Source: Microbacterium protaetiae | GTDB taxonomy: Bacteria > Actinomycetota > Actinomycetes > Actinomycetales > Microbacteriaceae | Length of the DNA: 64,000 bases | Direction: 5' to 3' | NCBI RefSeq assembly: GCF_004135285.1 | Contig: NZ_CP035494.1 | Coordinates: forward strand, 496,001 to 560,000 | Part shown: positions 26,743 through 38,295 of the stretch, in pieces | How positions within the stretch are numbered: the first letter of the stretch is position 1 | How the letters are laid out: every line of letters begins with the position of its first letter | Notes under the pieces: generated by a model | The model's input: only the letters and a program-made list of their open reading frames with translations | Told to the model about the DNA's origin: nothing | Database searches by the model: none | Translations under genes and position numbers: made by a program

Positions 26743-28155
26743 ATGTCCGTGGGCGAAGTGTCACGGGAAGAGGGCGACGCGAGCACGCAGACCTATGCGT
26801 GGGCGCCGACGCCGCCACCCAAGCGCAAGCGGCATCTCGGTCTGTGGATCGGGGCGCCGGCAGGCGTGGCGCTGGCCGGCGTGATCGCCGCCTCGCTCGT
26901 GCTGATCGCCCCCGGCACCGCTGTCGCCGGCGTGCAGGTGGGCGGAATGACGCCGGGGGCCGCCGCCGCCGCCATTCAGGCACAGCTCGATCGCACCGCC
27001 ATCGAGCTGACCGGCGACGGGGTCGACGCGACCCTCACCGGCGCCCAGCTCGGCGCCACCGTCGATGCGCGCGCCCTCGCCGACGCGGCCTACAGCGACC
27101 ACCCGATGTGGAAGATCGGGGCGTGGTTCTCCGACACCGCGCACGCCCAGGTCACCCTCGACCACGACACCGCCGAGGCGGCACTGCGCAAGGCAGCGCC
27201 CGCGCTGTTCGAAGACGCCAAAGACGCCACGGTCACCTTCGACGACAAGAGTGAGAAGTACGTGGTCGGCGAGGCCGAGAACGGCGCCGGCGTCGACTTG
27301 GACACCATCGCCACCGGCCTACAAGACGGGTTCGCCGCCGGCAAGGCCGCGGTGCCCGTGGCGGCGACTCAGGTGCCCACCGACCCCGCGATCTCCACCG
27401 ACACCGCGAACAAGACGGCGAAGCAGCTCAACACTCTTCTCGACAAGGTCGGCTTCTACGTGGGCGACGAGCGCACCGTGCCCGTCGATCGCGCGGTTGC
27501 GGCATCCTGGCTCATCGTCAGTCCCCGCGATGGATCGTTCGACATCACCGCCGACGCTTCGGCCATCGACAAGGTCGTGGCCACCCTGGCGAAGAAGGTC
27601 GACCGTGCCCCGCAGAACGGCACCGCGATCACCAACACCGCGGGCACCGTGCTGCGCACTGACCAGCAGACGCTCGACGGACGCAAACTCGGCGACACCA
27701 CCGGCATCGCCGCCGCCTTCGCTTCGCAGCTGGCCGCCGGAGACAGCGTCTACAAGCTGAAGGTCGACGTCGACAAGGCGACGACCACGAAGATCTCGCG
27801 CTACGCGGTGGTCGATCTCAGCGAACAGCGCGCGTACTTCTACCAGAACGGCAAGCTCTGGAACAGCTACCTCGTCTCCACCGGAGCCGCCGGGCACGCC
27901 ACCCCCACCGGGCACTTCACCGTTTTCGCGCACGTGCCTCTGCAAGACATGGGCTGCGTGCCCGGGTATGACTACTGCACCAAGAACGTGCCGTGGGTGA
28001 CCTACTTCGCCCCCGACATCGGGTTCCACGGGACGTACTGGCACCACAACTTCGGGCACGTGATGAGCCACGGATGCGTGAACATGCCCATCAGCACCGC
28101 CAAGACGATCTACGACTGGGCGCCCGAGGGCATGGAAGTCACCGTCCAGCCCTAG
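26743..28155 (+). CDS. L,D-transpeptidase with YkuD domain and two YoaR-like repeats (470 aa)
   Basis: Makes 3-3 peptidoglycan cross-links or attaches groups to the wall. One membrane anchor (about residues 33-56) follows a basic stretch. Two PG-binding-4/YoaR-like domains fill about 60-330. The C-terminal YkuD domain carries HGTYW...SHGCVNM with the catalytic Cys at about 445. The ATG at 26743 follows a GTG at 26740; either is possible. A TAGCAT box at 26711 could serve as the -10. It is divergent from the ROK regulator and stands alone. Confidence 0.92.
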   Translation: MSVGEVSREEGDASTQTYAWAPTPPPKRKRHLGLWIGAPAGVALAGVIAASLVLIAPGTAVAGVQVGGMTPGAAAAAIQAQLDRTAIELTGDGVDATLTGAQLGATVDARALADAAYSDHPMWKIGAWFSDTAHAQVTLDHDTAEAALRKAAPALFEDAKDATVTFDDKSEKYVVGEAENGAGVDLDTIATGLQDGFAAGKAAVPVAATQVPTDPAISTDTANKTAKQLNTLLDKVGFYVGDERTVPVDRAVAASWLIVSPRDGSFDITADASAIDKVVATLAKKVDRAPQNGTAITNTAGTVLRTDQQTLDGRKLGDTTGIAAAFASQLAAGDSVYKLKVDVDKATTTKISRYAVVDLSEQRAYFYQNGKLWNSYLVSTGAAGHATPTGHFTVFAHVPLQDMGCVPGYDYCTKNVPWVTYFAPDIGFHGTYWHHNFGHVMSHGCVNMPISTAKTIYDWAPEGMEVTVQP

Positions 28156-28182
28156 CCTCGGCGCGTCTCGGTTCGCCGCGCG

Positions 28183-28713
28183 AGTTGCCCCCCGGTTGCC
28201 CGAGTTGTCCCCGGGTTGCCCGACTTGTCCCCCGGTTACCCGATTTGCCCCCGGGTTGCCCGAGTTGTCCCCGGGTTGCCCGAGTTGCCCCCGGGTTGCC
28301 CGAGTTGTCCCTCGGTTGCCCGAGTTGTCCTCGGGTTGCCCGAGTTGTCCCCCGGTTGCCCGAGTTGTCCCCCGGTTGCCCGAGCTGTCCCCCGGGTTGC
28401 CCGAGTTGTCCTCGGGTTGCCCGAGCTGTCCTCGGGTTGCCCGAGCTGTCCCCCGGTTGCCCGAGCTGTCCCCCGGTTGCCCGAGCTGTCCCCCGGTTAC
28501 CCGAGTTGTCCCTCGGTTGCCCGAGTTGTCCTCGGGTTGCCCGAGTTGTCCCCCGGTTGCCCGAGTTGCCCCCGGGTTGCCCGAGCTGTCCCCCGGTTAC
28601 CCGAGCTGTCCCCCTGGCCCGAGGACAGGTCGCGCAACACCAGGACAGCTCGCGCAACAAGTGGACAAGTCGCGCAACCCCAGGACAAGTCGCGCAACAA
28701 CGGGGCAACTCGC
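28183..28713. repeat. Repeat array B(1): ~21 copies of a 20-bp unit, then inverted copies
   Basis: CGAGTTGTCCCCGGGTTGCC repeats in exact 20-base register from 28201 to about 28620, with small variants and one added base near 28390. From 28622 to 28713 the inverted form GGACAAGTCGCGCAAC repeats four or five times, also every 20 bases. The array could fold into a very long imperfect hairpin. It fills the gap between the transpeptidase and icd; no gene is supported there. The same unit recurs at 35617-35815. Confidence 0.92.
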
Positions 28714-28760
28714 GTGGGTGGGGCGAGGGAGAGACAGAGAGACGGAGAGAGACAGAGAGA

Positions 28761-28795
28761 GAAGAGGGGGGATGCCGCGGCATCCCCCCCCTCTT

Positions 28796-28796
<1 letters not shown>
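28761..28796 (-). terminator. Terminator hairpin at the end of icd
   Basis: GAAGAGGGGGG and CCCCCCCCTCTTC flank a self-complementary ATGCCGCGGCAT core, abutting the icd stop codon. Confidence 0.7.
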
Positions 28797-31015
<2,219 letters not shown>

Positions 31016-31076
31016 CGCATGCCTCTTCGTTCGCTTGCTTCGATCGGGGTGACTCCAGCCTACCGCCCCGGCGAAA

Positions 31077-31096
31077 ATATCTTGATATCGAGATAT
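31077..31096 (-). promoter_or_regulatory. 20-bp palindrome over the icd -35 region
   Basis: ATATCTTGATATCGAGATAT is a near-perfect palindrome that ends about 15 bases upstream of the TAGGCT -10 box. Its core TCTTGATATCGAGA matches TCTCGACGTCGAGA before sucC. The regulator is unknown. Confidence 0.65.
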
Positions 31097-31158
31097 CTCC
31101 GCGCGGGGTGCGACGGCCGTTCTGGATTTTCGACATGCATCCGTGCCGCAAATGTGGA

Positions 31159-31164
31159 TACTCT
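31159..31164 (+). promoter_or_regulatory. Leaderless -10 box TACTCT
   Basis: TACTCT lies 6 bases before the ATG at 31171, with no ribosome site. Confidence 0.5.
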
Positions 31165-31170
31165 GGCGGT

Positions 31171-31623
31171 ATGGGAGACCTGCGCTTGGTGGAACTGTCA
31201 GCAACGACGATCGTGGCGGTCAACAATTTCTCACTGAAGCCGGGTCAAGAGGAATTCCTCTCCCCGGTCAGCTACGGCATCGCCGCGACGGTGGTGAATC
31301 CGCAGACCTCGTGGCAGCGCGTCGTGGTCGACGGCGACGAGGTCGTGGGCTTCGTCAGCGCGAACTTCGACCCCGACTTTCCGCAGGAGCACTTCCGGTC
31401 CGTGCTCTGGCGCATCAACGTCGACGCCGACGAGCAGGGCCGCGGCGTCGGCCGGTTCGCCGTCGACGGGCTGCTCGACGAGGCCCGCTCGCGCGGCATG
31501 GACCACGTCAACGTCATCTACGAGGCCGGCAGCGGCGGACCCGAGAAGTTCTTCGAGCGCGTCGGCTTCACGCCCGTCGGCGAAACGGAGTACGGCGAGG
31601 TCATCGCCGAGATCCGTCTCTGA
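31171..31623 (+). CDS. GNAT-family N-acetyltransferase (150 aa)
   Basis: Acetyl-CoA-dependent transferase of unknown substrate. The acetyl-CoA loop is [20 protein letters not shown] (Q/RxxGxG/A), and the C-terminus ends in the beta-bulge region [12 protein letters not shown]. The N-terminus ([20 protein letters not shown]) resembles diamine/spermidine acetyltransferase-like members. The ATG at 31171 is preferred to the frame's earlier start at 31108 because a -10 box sits just before it. It is divergent from icd and converges on the ABC exporter. Confidence 0.82.
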   Translation: MGDLRLVELSATTIVAVNNFSLKPGQEEFLSPVSYGIAATVVNPQTSWQRVVVDGDEVVGFVSANFDPDFPQEHFRSVLWRINVDADEQGRGVGRFAVDGLLDEARSRGMDHVNVIYEAGSGGPEKFFERVGFTPVGETEYGEVIAEIRL

Positions 31624-31630
31624 CGGGGTG

Positions 31631-31651
31631 GGATGCCGCGGTGCGGCATCC
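31631..31651. terminator. GATGCCGC hairpin after the GNAT gene
   Basis: GGATGCCGC-GGT-GCGGCATCC is a perfect 9-bp stem with a 3-base loop. Confidence 0.6.
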
Positions 31652-31664
31652 GCCCGCCTCTCAA

Positions 31665-31697
31665 GGTGAGGGATGCCGCACCGCGGCATCCCTCACC
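31665..31697. terminator. Bidirectional terminator between GNAT and the exporter
   Basis: GGTGAGGGATGCCGC (31665-31679) and GCGGCATCCCTCACC (31683-31697) form a perfect 15-bp stem with a 3-base loop, ending one base before the exporter stop. Confidence 0.7.
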
Positions 31698-33506
31698 TCA
31701 CACCAGCGACTCGCGCCAAGCCGCGTGCAACTGCGCGAACTTGCCGGTACCGGCGATGAGTGCGTCGGGGGCATCGTCCTCGATGATGCGGCCGTGCTCC
31801 ATGACCAGCACGCGGTCGGCGATCGCGACCGTCGACAGCCGGTGCGCGATGATGATCGCCGTGCGGTCGGCCAGCAGAGTCTGCAGCGCCTCTTGCACCT
31901 GACGCTCGCTGGGCATGTCGAGCGAGGCCGTCGCCTCGTCGAGGATCAGCACCGCCGGGTTGGCCAAGAACGCGCGGGCGAACGAGATCAGCTGCCGCTG
32001 GCCGGCTGAGACGCGACCGCCGCGCTTGTTCACGTCGGTGTCGTACCCGTCGGGAAGGCTCTCGATGAAGACGTCCGCCCCCACTGCCCGCGCCGCCGCG
32101 CGGATCTCGTCGAGCGTCGCGTCGGGCTTGCCGAGCGCAATGTTGTCGGCGACCGTGCCGCTGAAAAGATAGGCCTCCTGCGTGACCATCACTATCGCGC
32201 GGCGCAGGTCCTTCGGGTGCAGGTCGCGCAGATCCACGCCGTCCAGGCGCACCGAGCCATCGGTCGGGTCATAGAACCGCGACACGAGCTTGGCCAGCGT
32301 CGACTTGCCGGCACCGGTGGTTCCCACCAGCGCGATCGTCTGACCCGCGGGGATGTCGAGCGAGAAGTCGGGCAGAATGACCTTGCCGGCACCGTAGGCG
32401 AACTCGACATCGTCGAACGCGAGGTGACCACGGGCCTCCCACAGGTCGATCGGCTTGACCGGATCGGGAACGCTGGGCTCCTCCTCGAGGACACCCGACA
32501 CCTTCTCGAGCGCGGCGGTCGCCGACTGGTACGAGTTCAGGAACATCGCGACCTCTTGCAGGGGGCTGAAGAAGTTGCGGATGTACATCACTGCCGCCAG
32601 CAGCGAACCGATGAGCAGCGTGCCGTCGATCACTCGGAAGGCGCCCCACAGCAGCACGACCGCCATGGTGATGTTCGCCAGCAGGATCAGCCCCGGCTCG
32701 AAGATGCCGAACAGGTTCACCAGACGCAGGTTCACCCGGCGGTACTCCGACGAGATCTCGCCGAACTCCGCGTCGTTCCGGCGCTCCTTGCGGAACGCCT
32801 TGACAGCGCGAATGCCCGTCATGGTCTCGACGAACTGCACGATCAGCCGTGCCGAGACCACGCGCGATGCGCGGAATCCCTTCTGCGACTGCCCGTAGAA
32901 CCAGCGCATGAGGAACGCAAGCGGCACGCCCATGACGATGATGACAGCCCCACTGCGCCAGTCGAGTAGGAACAGCGAGATGAGCGTGAAGACGCCGAAC
33001 AGCACCCCCGAGACGAGCTGGGTTAGTCCGCCGTCGAGCAACTCGCGGATGGCCTCGAGGTCGCTCGTCTGCCGCGAGATGATGCGGCCTGAGGTGTACG
33101 TCTCGTGGAACTCCAGGCTCAGCCGCTGGGTGTGCCGGAAGATCCGGGTGCGCAGGTCGAGCAGGATCGTCTGCGTGAGCTTGGCCGACAGCACGACGAA
33201 CCAGCCCATCAGCAGCGCCCCGAGAACGCCGACGACGATATAGGCGATGGTGATGCCGAACGCCGGCATCCAATCGGCTGCCAACGCGCGCGGCAGCGCC
33301 GTGTTGATCCCGTACGCGATCAGCGTGGGGCCGATCACCTGGAACGCGGTTGAGACGACGACCACCACACCGCAGAGCACGACGAGCCAGCGCATCGGCG
33401 ACAGAAGCGAGCCCAGCAGGCGCAGCGAGCGCTGCCGGATCGCGCGACTCTCGGACTTCGTGTAGTCGTTGCGGTCTTCACCGCGGGTTCCGACGACCGT
33501 ACTCAC
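31698..33506 (-). CDS. Heterodimeric ABC exporter, subunit with intact catalytic site (602 aa)
   Basis: Membrane-ATPase half-transporter. Six transmembrane helices (about residues 30-320) precede the nucleotide-binding domain, which has Walker [10 protein letters not shown], signature VSAGQRQ, Walker [12 protein letters not shown] and switch His in IAHRLST. Walker B ends in the normal catalytic Glu. The GTG start overlaps the stop of the partner gene (33503-33506), so the two are made together. The substrate may be a drug, lipid or peptide; the attenuated leader upstream of the pair favours drug efflux. Confidence 0.92.
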   Translation of the reverse strand: MSTVVGTRGEDRNDYTKSESRAIRQRSLRLLGSLLSPMRWLVVLCGVVVVVSTAFQVIGPTLIAYGINTALPRALAADWMPAFGITIAYIVVGVLGALLMGWFVVLSAKLTQTILLDLRTRIFRHTQRLSLEFHETYTSGRIISRQTSDLEAIRELLDGGLTQLVSGVLFGVFTLISLFLLDWRSGAVIIVMGVPLAFLMRWFYGQSQKGFRASRVVSARLIVQFVETMTGIRAVKAFRKERRNDAEFGEISSEYRRVNLRLVNLFGIFEPGLILLANITMAVVLLWGAFRVIDGTLLIGSLLAAVMYIRNFFSPLQEVAMFLNSYQSATAALEKVSGVLEEEPSVPDPVKPIDLWEARGHLAFDDVEFAYGAGKVILPDFSLDIPAGQTIALVGTTGAGKSTLAKLVSRFYDPTDGSVRLDGVDLRDLHPKDLRRAIVMVTQEAYLFSGTVADNIALGKPDATLDEIRAAARAVGADVFIESLPDGYDTDVNKRGGRVSAGQRQLISFARAFLANPAVLILDEATASLDMPSERQVQEALQTLLADRTAIIIAHRLSTVAIADRVLVMEHGRIIEDDAPDALIAGTGKFAQLHAAWRESLV

Positions 33507-35317
33507 AGGTTCACCTCCGTTTCTCGCACGTGCTGATCCTCGACCTCGAGGCTCGAGATCACGTAGCGGTAATGCTCACTCGTGTGCAGCAGTTCGGCAT
33601 GGGTGCCCACGGCGCTGATCCTTCCGTTTTCGAGCAGCGCCACCCGGTCGGCCAATGCGACCGTCGAGGAGCGGTGCGCAACGATCAGGGCTGTGGTGCT
33701 GGCCAGCACGCGCCGCAATGCCGCCTCGACGAGCGCCTCGGTGTCGACATCCAATGCCGACAGCGGATCGTCGAGCACCATCACCGTCGGTGCCGCCGCG
33801 ACCGCACGCGCCAACGCGAGGCGCTGGCGCTGCCCGCCCGACAGGCTCAGGCCCTCTTCACCCACTGTCGTGTCGACGCCGTCCGGCAGTTCGTAGGCAA
33901 ACTGCGCCTGCGCGGTCTGCAGCGCCTCGTCGAGAACCGCCTGCGCTTCGGGGCTGTGGATGTCGAGGTCGTCGCGTCCGAGCAGAACGTTCTCACGCAC
34001 CGACGCCGAGAACAACGTGGCATCTTCGAACGCCATCGCAATGTGCCGCCGCAGCTCGCCCAGGCTCAGCTCCCGCACGTCGACGCCGTCGAGTTCGAGG
34101 GCTCCGCCGGTCACGTCGTACAGGCGGCCCGGAAGGGTGGTCAACGTCGTCTTGCCCGATCCGGTCAGCCCGACCAGCGCCATGGTCTCACCGGGGCGCA
34201 GCGCGAGGTCGATGCCGTCGAGCAGGTCGGCTTCGTCTGCGCGCGAGTCGGGGTAGCGGAAGTGCACGCCGCGGAAGATGAGTTCGCCGCGAGGCTCGGT
34301 GATCGTGGCCGGTTCGGCTGGATCGGTGATGCTGTTCTGCTCGGCGAACACCTCGAAGACACGGTCGGTCGCGGTGCGGGTGTCCATCAGGAATGAGAAG
34401 AGAAAGCCGAGCGACTCGAGCGGCCAGCGCAGGGCGGTCGCCATCGCGAAGAACGCGAACAGCTCGCCGACGGTCAACTGGCCGAGACTGGCCAGCCAGA
34501 TTCCCAGCAGCAGACATACGCCGAAGGCGAGCATCGGCACGGAGTCGAGCCAGAACCAGAGCAGCCCGACCTCGTGCGCCTTGCGCATCTCGGTTCCGCG
34601 CAGTGTGTCTGCCTGCCGCGTGAACTTCTGCAACGCATGCTTGCCGCGCCCGAACGCCTTGAGCACGCGGATGCCGTGCACGCTCTCCTCCACCGAGGTG
34701 GCCAGATCACCGGCCTGATCCTGACTCTGCCGCGTGAGAGCGCCGTAGCGCTGCTCAAAGCGGTAGCCGAAGAACCACAGCGGAATCGAGAGCACGATCA
34801 GCGACGTTCCCAGCGCCCAGTGCCAGCGGAACAGCAGCACCGTGCCGATGATGATCGTGAGCACATTGACGATCAGCATGATCAGGCCGAATGCTATCCA
34901 GCGGCGCACGAGGCTGATGTCCTGCATCATCCGGCTGAGCAGCTGCCCGGACTGCCACCGGTCGTGAAAGGCGACCGGCAGCCGTTGCAGCCGCTCGTAG
35001 AAGTCCTGGCGAATGCGGTACTCGACCTTGGTCGCCGGGCCGAGCACGAAGGCACGGCGCAGGAACACGAACACGGCCTCAAGCACGCCGAGAACCAGAA
35101 CGCCCAGGCAGACCCAGACGATCAGCGGCAGGTTCTTGTCGGCGATGGGCCCGTCGACGGCTCCCTGCAGCACCAGAGGGATGATCAGCGTCATCAGCGC
35201 GCCGGCGAGTGCCGTGAAAAGGCCTCCGATCAGGCGCGGCAGCACCGGTTTGACGAAGGGGATGAGCCGCGCGAGCGCGCGCGGCGTGGACAGTCGTTGC
35301 GAAGACGAAGAACTCAT
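33503..35317 (-). CDS. Heterodimeric ABC exporter, subunit with degenerate catalytic site (604 aa)
   Basis: Partner half-transporter with six helices and a complete-looking ATPase domain: Walker [10 protein letters not shown], signature LSGGQRQ, His-loop VAHRSST. Walker B reads [12 protein letters not shown], with Asp in place of the catalytic Glu. This asymmetry is typical of heterodimers such as BmrCD or TM287/288, where one site is hydrolytically weak. The ATG at 35317 has an AAGGATC site. A 24-codon leader ORF and an intrinsic terminator lie upstream. Confidence 0.92.
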   Translation of the reverse strand: MSSSSSQRLSTPRALARLIPFVKPVLPRLIGGLFTALAGALMTLIIPLVLQGAVDGPIADKNLPLIVWVCLGVLVLGVLEAVFVFLRRAFVLGPATKVEYRIRQDFYERLQRLPVAFHDRWQSGQLLSRMMQDISLVRRWIAFGLIMLIVNVLTIIIGTVLLFRWHWALGTSLIVLSIPLWFFGYRFEQRYGALTRQSQDQAGDLATSVEESVHGIRVLKAFGRGKHALQKFTRQADTLRGTEMRKAHEVGLLWFWLDSVPMLAFGVCLLLGIWLASLGQLTVGELFAFFAMATALRWPLESLGFLFSFLMDTRTATDRVFEVFAEQNSITDPAEPATITEPRGELIFRGVHFRYPDSRADEADLLDGIDLALRPGETMALVGLTGSGKTTLTTLPGRLYDVTGGALELDGVDVRELSLGELRRHIAMAFEDATLFSASVRENVLLGRDDLDIHSPEAQAVLDEALQTAQAQFAYELPDGVDTTVGEEGLSLSGGQRQRLALARAVAAAPTVMVLDDPLSALDVDTEALVEAALRRVLASTTALIVAHRSSTVALADRVALLENGRISAVGTHAELLHTSEHYRYVISSLEVEDQHVRETEVNL

Positions 35318-35343
35318 GATCCTTGCAGGGAGAAGGTGGGCGG

Positions 35344-35374
35344 AAAAAGACAGATGTCACCCGCGGCGGGCGAC
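35344..35374 (-). terminator. Intrinsic terminator / attenuator before the ABC exporter
   Basis: On the minus strand GTCGCCC (35374-35368) pairs with GGGTGAC (35362-35356) around a 5-base loop, with one G-T pair. ATCTGTCTTTTT follows. A U-run after a stem is rare in this window. It lies between the leader peptide stop (35450) and the exporter start (35317), as expected of an attenuator. Confidence 0.6.
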
Positions 35375-35449
35375 GCAGAAGCGGAGGGAAACGGGCGCCG
35401 AAGAGGCGAAACGTGTGGCGACGAACCGGATGACGGCGGTTGCGGCAGC

Positions 35450-35524
35450 CTATCCCTCGACGATGATCCCCGCCGCGAGCGGACGGAAGACGACCGGCTT
35501 GACGTCGATGACGGCCTGGTACAT
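35450..35524 (-). CDS. 24-residue leader peptide of the ABC exporter operon
   Basis: A small ORF starting MYQAVIDVKP and ending AAGIIVEG, stop TAG. It has the best ribosome site in the area (GAGGAGGAAGCC-ATG) and a promoter (TTGCAC-18-TATGCT) about 60 bases upstream. It is followed 75 bases later by an intrinsic terminator and then the exporter genes. The arrangement is that of ribosome-mediated attenuation, in which stalling by a translation inhibitor lets transcription continue. I do not recognise the peptide. No homology was tested. Confidence 0.6.
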   Translation of the reverse strand: MYQAVIDVKPVVFRPLAAGIIVEG

Positions 35525-35581
35525 GGCTTCCTCCTCGGATCGCGGAACAGGGCTGCTGCGTCCAAGACGCGACAGCCGACC

Positions 35582-35611
35582 AGCATATGCCTGAACGTTG
35601 CCTGAGTGCAA
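35582..35611 (-). promoter_or_regulatory. Candidate promoter of the leader peptide / exporter operon
   Basis: TTGCAC (35611-35606) and TATGCT (35587-35582) are 18 bases apart on the minus strand. The spacer holds TCAGGCAA and TTCAGGCA, close to the half-site of the marR palindrome at 57721. Confidence 0.55.
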
Positions 35612-35616
35612 CACCG

Positions 35617-35815
35617 CCGCTCGCCGAGTTGTCCCCGCGTTGCGCGACCTGACCCCGCGTTGCCCGAGTTGTCCCGGGGTTGCCCGAGTTGCCCCCGCGT
35701 TGCCCGAGTTGCCCCGGGACAAGTCGCGCAACCCGAGGACAACTCGCGGCACAACAAGGACAAGTCGCGCAACCCGAGGACAACTCGCGGCACAAGGGGA
35801 CAACTCGCGGCTAAT
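35617..35815. repeat. Repeat array B(2): 20-bp GTTGCCCGAGTTGTCC units, direct then inverted
   Basis: About five copies of TTGCCCGAGTTGCCCCCGCG-type units (35617-35720) are followed by about six inverted copies such as GGACAACTCGCGGCAC and GGACAAGTCGCGCAAC (35720-35815). It is the same 20-bp family and head-to-head order as at 28183-28713. It lies between ogt and the exporter leader promoter and contains no gene. Confidence 0.9.
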
Positions 35816-36311
35816 GGGGGGCGGCGGCGGCCTCGCGTGCGAGCAGCTGGCGCTTGACGTCCAGGCCCCAGGCGAAGCCGCCCAGCGACCCGTCGCCGCG
35901 CAGCACGCGATGGCACGGCACGAACAGTGCCGGCGCATTGCGCGCGCAGATGGATGCCGCTGCCCGCACCGCGGCCGGATGCCCCACAGCGGCCGCGAGC
36001 TCGGTGTACGAGAGCGGGCGGCCCGGCGAGATCCGGCGCAGCGCCGCCCAGCCGTCACGCTGCATCGCCGTTCCGTGCTGCCGTACGGGCACCGCGTCGA
36101 TCGCGGAGAGGTCTCCGACGTAGTACGCCCGGACAGCGGCTGCGGCATCCGTCGCACCCGGCACGATATCGCGAGGTCGCAGGCTCACATGGATGCGCGC
36201 GACGACCGCGTCCGCGTTGCTCGTCCAGCCCGACGCGAGCACGTTCCCGGCGTCGCTGACGATCGTGAACGGGCCGTCGGGGGTCTCGAGGGTCTCGATG
36301 AGGGCAGTCAT
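35811..36311 (-). CDS. ogt: Methylated-DNA-protein-cysteine methyltransferase (166 aa)
   Basis: Suicide repair enzyme that moves O6-alkyl groups from guanine to its own cysteine. The active site [20 protein letters not shown] is complete, and [20 protein letters not shown] is the DNA-binding helix. The ATG at 36311 has an AGGAG site, so I prefer it to the upstream ATG at 36332. It lies 13 bases after the ada-alkA gene and is co-transcribed with it, giving a compact alkylation-repair operon. The 3' end touches repeat array B(2). Confidence 0.95.
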   Translation of the reverse strand: MTALIETLETPDGPFTIVSDAGNVLASGWTSNADAVVARIHVSLRPRDIVPGATDAAAAVRAYYVGDLSAIDAVPVRQHGTAMQRDGWAALRRISPGRPLSYTELAAAVGHPAAVRAAASICARNAPALFVPCHRVLRGDGSLGGFAWGLDVKRQLLAREAAAAPH

Positions 36312-36324
36312 GGTTCTCCTGTGG

Positions 36325-37887
36325 TCACTCATTCAGTCTGGGCGCGGACACGCGCGGCCTCGCCCCGCGTGTTTCCGCAGGCGGCTCCGCATCGCCGGCG
36401 CCCGCAGACTGAGTTGTTGCACGCGCCTCGGGCGAGCCGAGAGGGGTGGATGCCGCGCGCCAGAAGTGCGCGGTCAGGTAACTGCGCCACGGCGCGGCGC
36501 GCTCGGCCCACGCCGCCAGCGCCTTCGCTTCACCGGGCAGCCCGAGGCGAGCGGCACCGGCGCGGGCGGCGACGTCGCCGGGCAGGAAAACATCGGGATC
36601 GCCGGTGATCCGCATCCGCACATAGTCGGCGGTCCACGGCCCGATGCCGGGCATCGCCAGCAACGCAGCGCGCTGGGCGACGGGGTCGTCTCCGGCGCCG
36701 AGCTGAAGCGATCCGTCGGCCAGCGCCGCGGCCGCACCGGTGATCGCGCGGATGCGCGCGCCCGGCCCGCGCAGCACTTCCGCACCCCGCTCTGCGATCG
36801 CCGCCATGGTCGGGAACAACAGTGCCCCGCCGGGCAGGCGCTCCCCCAGCGCGTGCGTCAGCCGGGTCAGTGCGGTGCGGGCCGCGGCCACCGAGATCTG
36901 CTGGCCGATCATCGCGCGGATGAGCATCTCACCCGCATCGACCGCCCCGGGCACGCGCATCCCCGGCACCGCTCCGACGGCGGGCGCGAGTTCGAGATGT
37001 CGCGCAAGAGCGCCGTCGATGCCGACAGGGTCGGCGTCGAGGTCGAACAGGCGCCGTGCTCGGGCGATCAGCGCCGGCAGATCGGCGAGGTGGGCGAGCC
37101 GGGCATCCAAGCGCAGCGCGTCGCCGTCGGCGTGGATGCGCATCCACCCGGGCCCGCGCGGCAGGGCGAGCGTGCGGCTGTAGGAGGTCTCGGATGCCTC
37201 TTCGACGCCGTCGACGGCTCGCGCGCGCATCCAGGCGAACAGTCCGTCGAGATCGATCGGTGCGCGATGCGCGAGCACCAGCCGCACCCGGCCTGCCTCA
37301 CCCGTCGAGGGCAGCAGGTGCCGGCGCGCACGCAGCTGCAGCGGCGGCATCCCGAACACTTCCCGCACGGTGTCGTTGAATTGGCGGATGCTGGCGAAGC
37401 CGGCCGAGAACGCGACATCGGCCGCCGTCAGATCGGTGCCCACCAGCAGCATGCGCGCCGTGTGCGCACGATGCGCGCGGGCGAGGGCGAGGGGGCCGGC
37501 GCCGAGTTCTGCGGTCAGGATGCGGCCGAGCTGGCGGGGCGAATACCCGAGGCGCCGGGCAAGGCCGGGCACGCCCTCGCGCTCGACGACGCCGTCTTGA
37601 ATCAGGCGCATAGCTCGGCCTGCGGCATCCGTTCGCAGATTCCATTCGGGCGAGCCCGGCGCCGCATCGGGCAGGCAGCGTTTGCAGGCGCGGTAACCGG
37701 CCTCGTGCGCGGCAGCCGCCGTCGGGAAGAACGTCACATTCGCGGGCTTCGGCGTGCGCGCCGGGCAGCTCGGGCGGCAGTAGATGCCGGTCGAGCGCAC
37801 CGCCGTGATGAACTGCCCGTCGAAGCGCGCGTCGCGCGTGTCGATGGCACGGTAGCGCTCGTCGAAGGTCATCGCCGTCACGCTCAT
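36325..37887 (-). CDS. AdaA-AlkA fusion: methyl-phosphotriester sensor/activator joined to 3-methyladenine glycosylase (520 aa)
   Basis: Residues 1-85 are the Ada zinc domain, with cysteines in GIYCRPSC and ACKRC; one Cys accepts methyl groups from DNA phosphotriesters. An AraC-type HTH (about 90-190) follows. Residues 200-480 form the AlkA N-domain and HhH-GPD glycosylase, with [12 protein letters not shown] and the catalytic Asp in FLPGDVAAR. One protein therefore senses methylation, activates transcription and excises bases. The Pro/Ala-rich C-terminal ~35 residues look disordered. It is followed by ogt. Confidence 0.94.
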   Translation of the reverse strand: MSVTAMTFDERYRAIDTRDARFDGQFITAVRSTGIYCRPSCPARTPKPANVTFFPTAAAAHEAGYRACKRCLPDAAPGSPEWNLRTDAAGRAMRLIQDGVVEREGVPGLARRLGYSPRQLGRILTAELGAGPLALARAHRAHTARMLLVGTDLTAADVAFSAGFASIRQFNDTVREVFGMPPLQLRARRHLLPSTGEAGRVRLVLAHRAPIDLDGLFAWMRARAVDGVEEASETSYSRTLALPRGPGWMRIHADGDALRLDARLAHLADLPALIARARRLFDLDADPVGIDGALARHLELAPAVGAVPGMRVPGAVDAGEMLIRAMIGQQISVAAARTALTRLTHALGERLPGGALLFPTMAAIAERGAEVLRGPGARIRAITGAAAALADGSLQLGAGDDPVAQRAALLAMPGIGPWTADYVRMRITGDPDVFLPGDVAARAGAARLGLPGEAKALAAWAERAAPWRSYLTAHFWRAASTPLGSPEARATTQSAGAGDAEPPAETRGARPRVSAPRLNE

Positions 37888-38282
37888 AGCTCTAGCCTGA
37901 CACGCGCACTGCTGCCTGGATAGCGGAAATCGGCCATCTCGGTGGGGCCGCGGTAGTCGTCAGATGCGCACCCCCGGTGCGCCCGGGGACGAAGGCGGCG
38001 GACGACCGATCAGCACGACGCACAGCGGTGACGCAGCGGCTCCGGCGGGTCGGCCCCGGCCGTGCGGCTCCGGCCGTGCGGCCCCATCCCGGCGGCCCCA
38101 GCCGTGCGGCTCCGGCCGGGCGACCCCTGCCGGGCGGCCCACGGGGCCACGTTCACGCTGGTCGAATTCCGCTCCGCCGGCACCGGACACGTCCGCACAC
38201 GGCGCTCGGTGTGCCGAAGCCGGCCGCGCGGGTCGCAGCATCCCGGTTGTCCAACCCCATCGCGTAGACGCGCGCAAGCGCC

Positions 38283-38288
38283 TACGGT
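38283..38288 (+). promoter_or_regulatory. Leaderless -10 box TACGGT
   Basis: TACGGT lies 7 bases before the ATG at 38296, with no ribosome site. The 37888-38282 gap holds GCCGTGCGGCTCCGG-type short repeats and no gene I can support. Confidence 0.5.
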
Positions 38289-38295
38289 GTCACCC

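Noticed and set aside
28183..28713. CRISPR array
   Set aside because: Units are contiguous 20-mers without unique spacers and no cas genes are near. The same applies to the 36-bp array at 55213.
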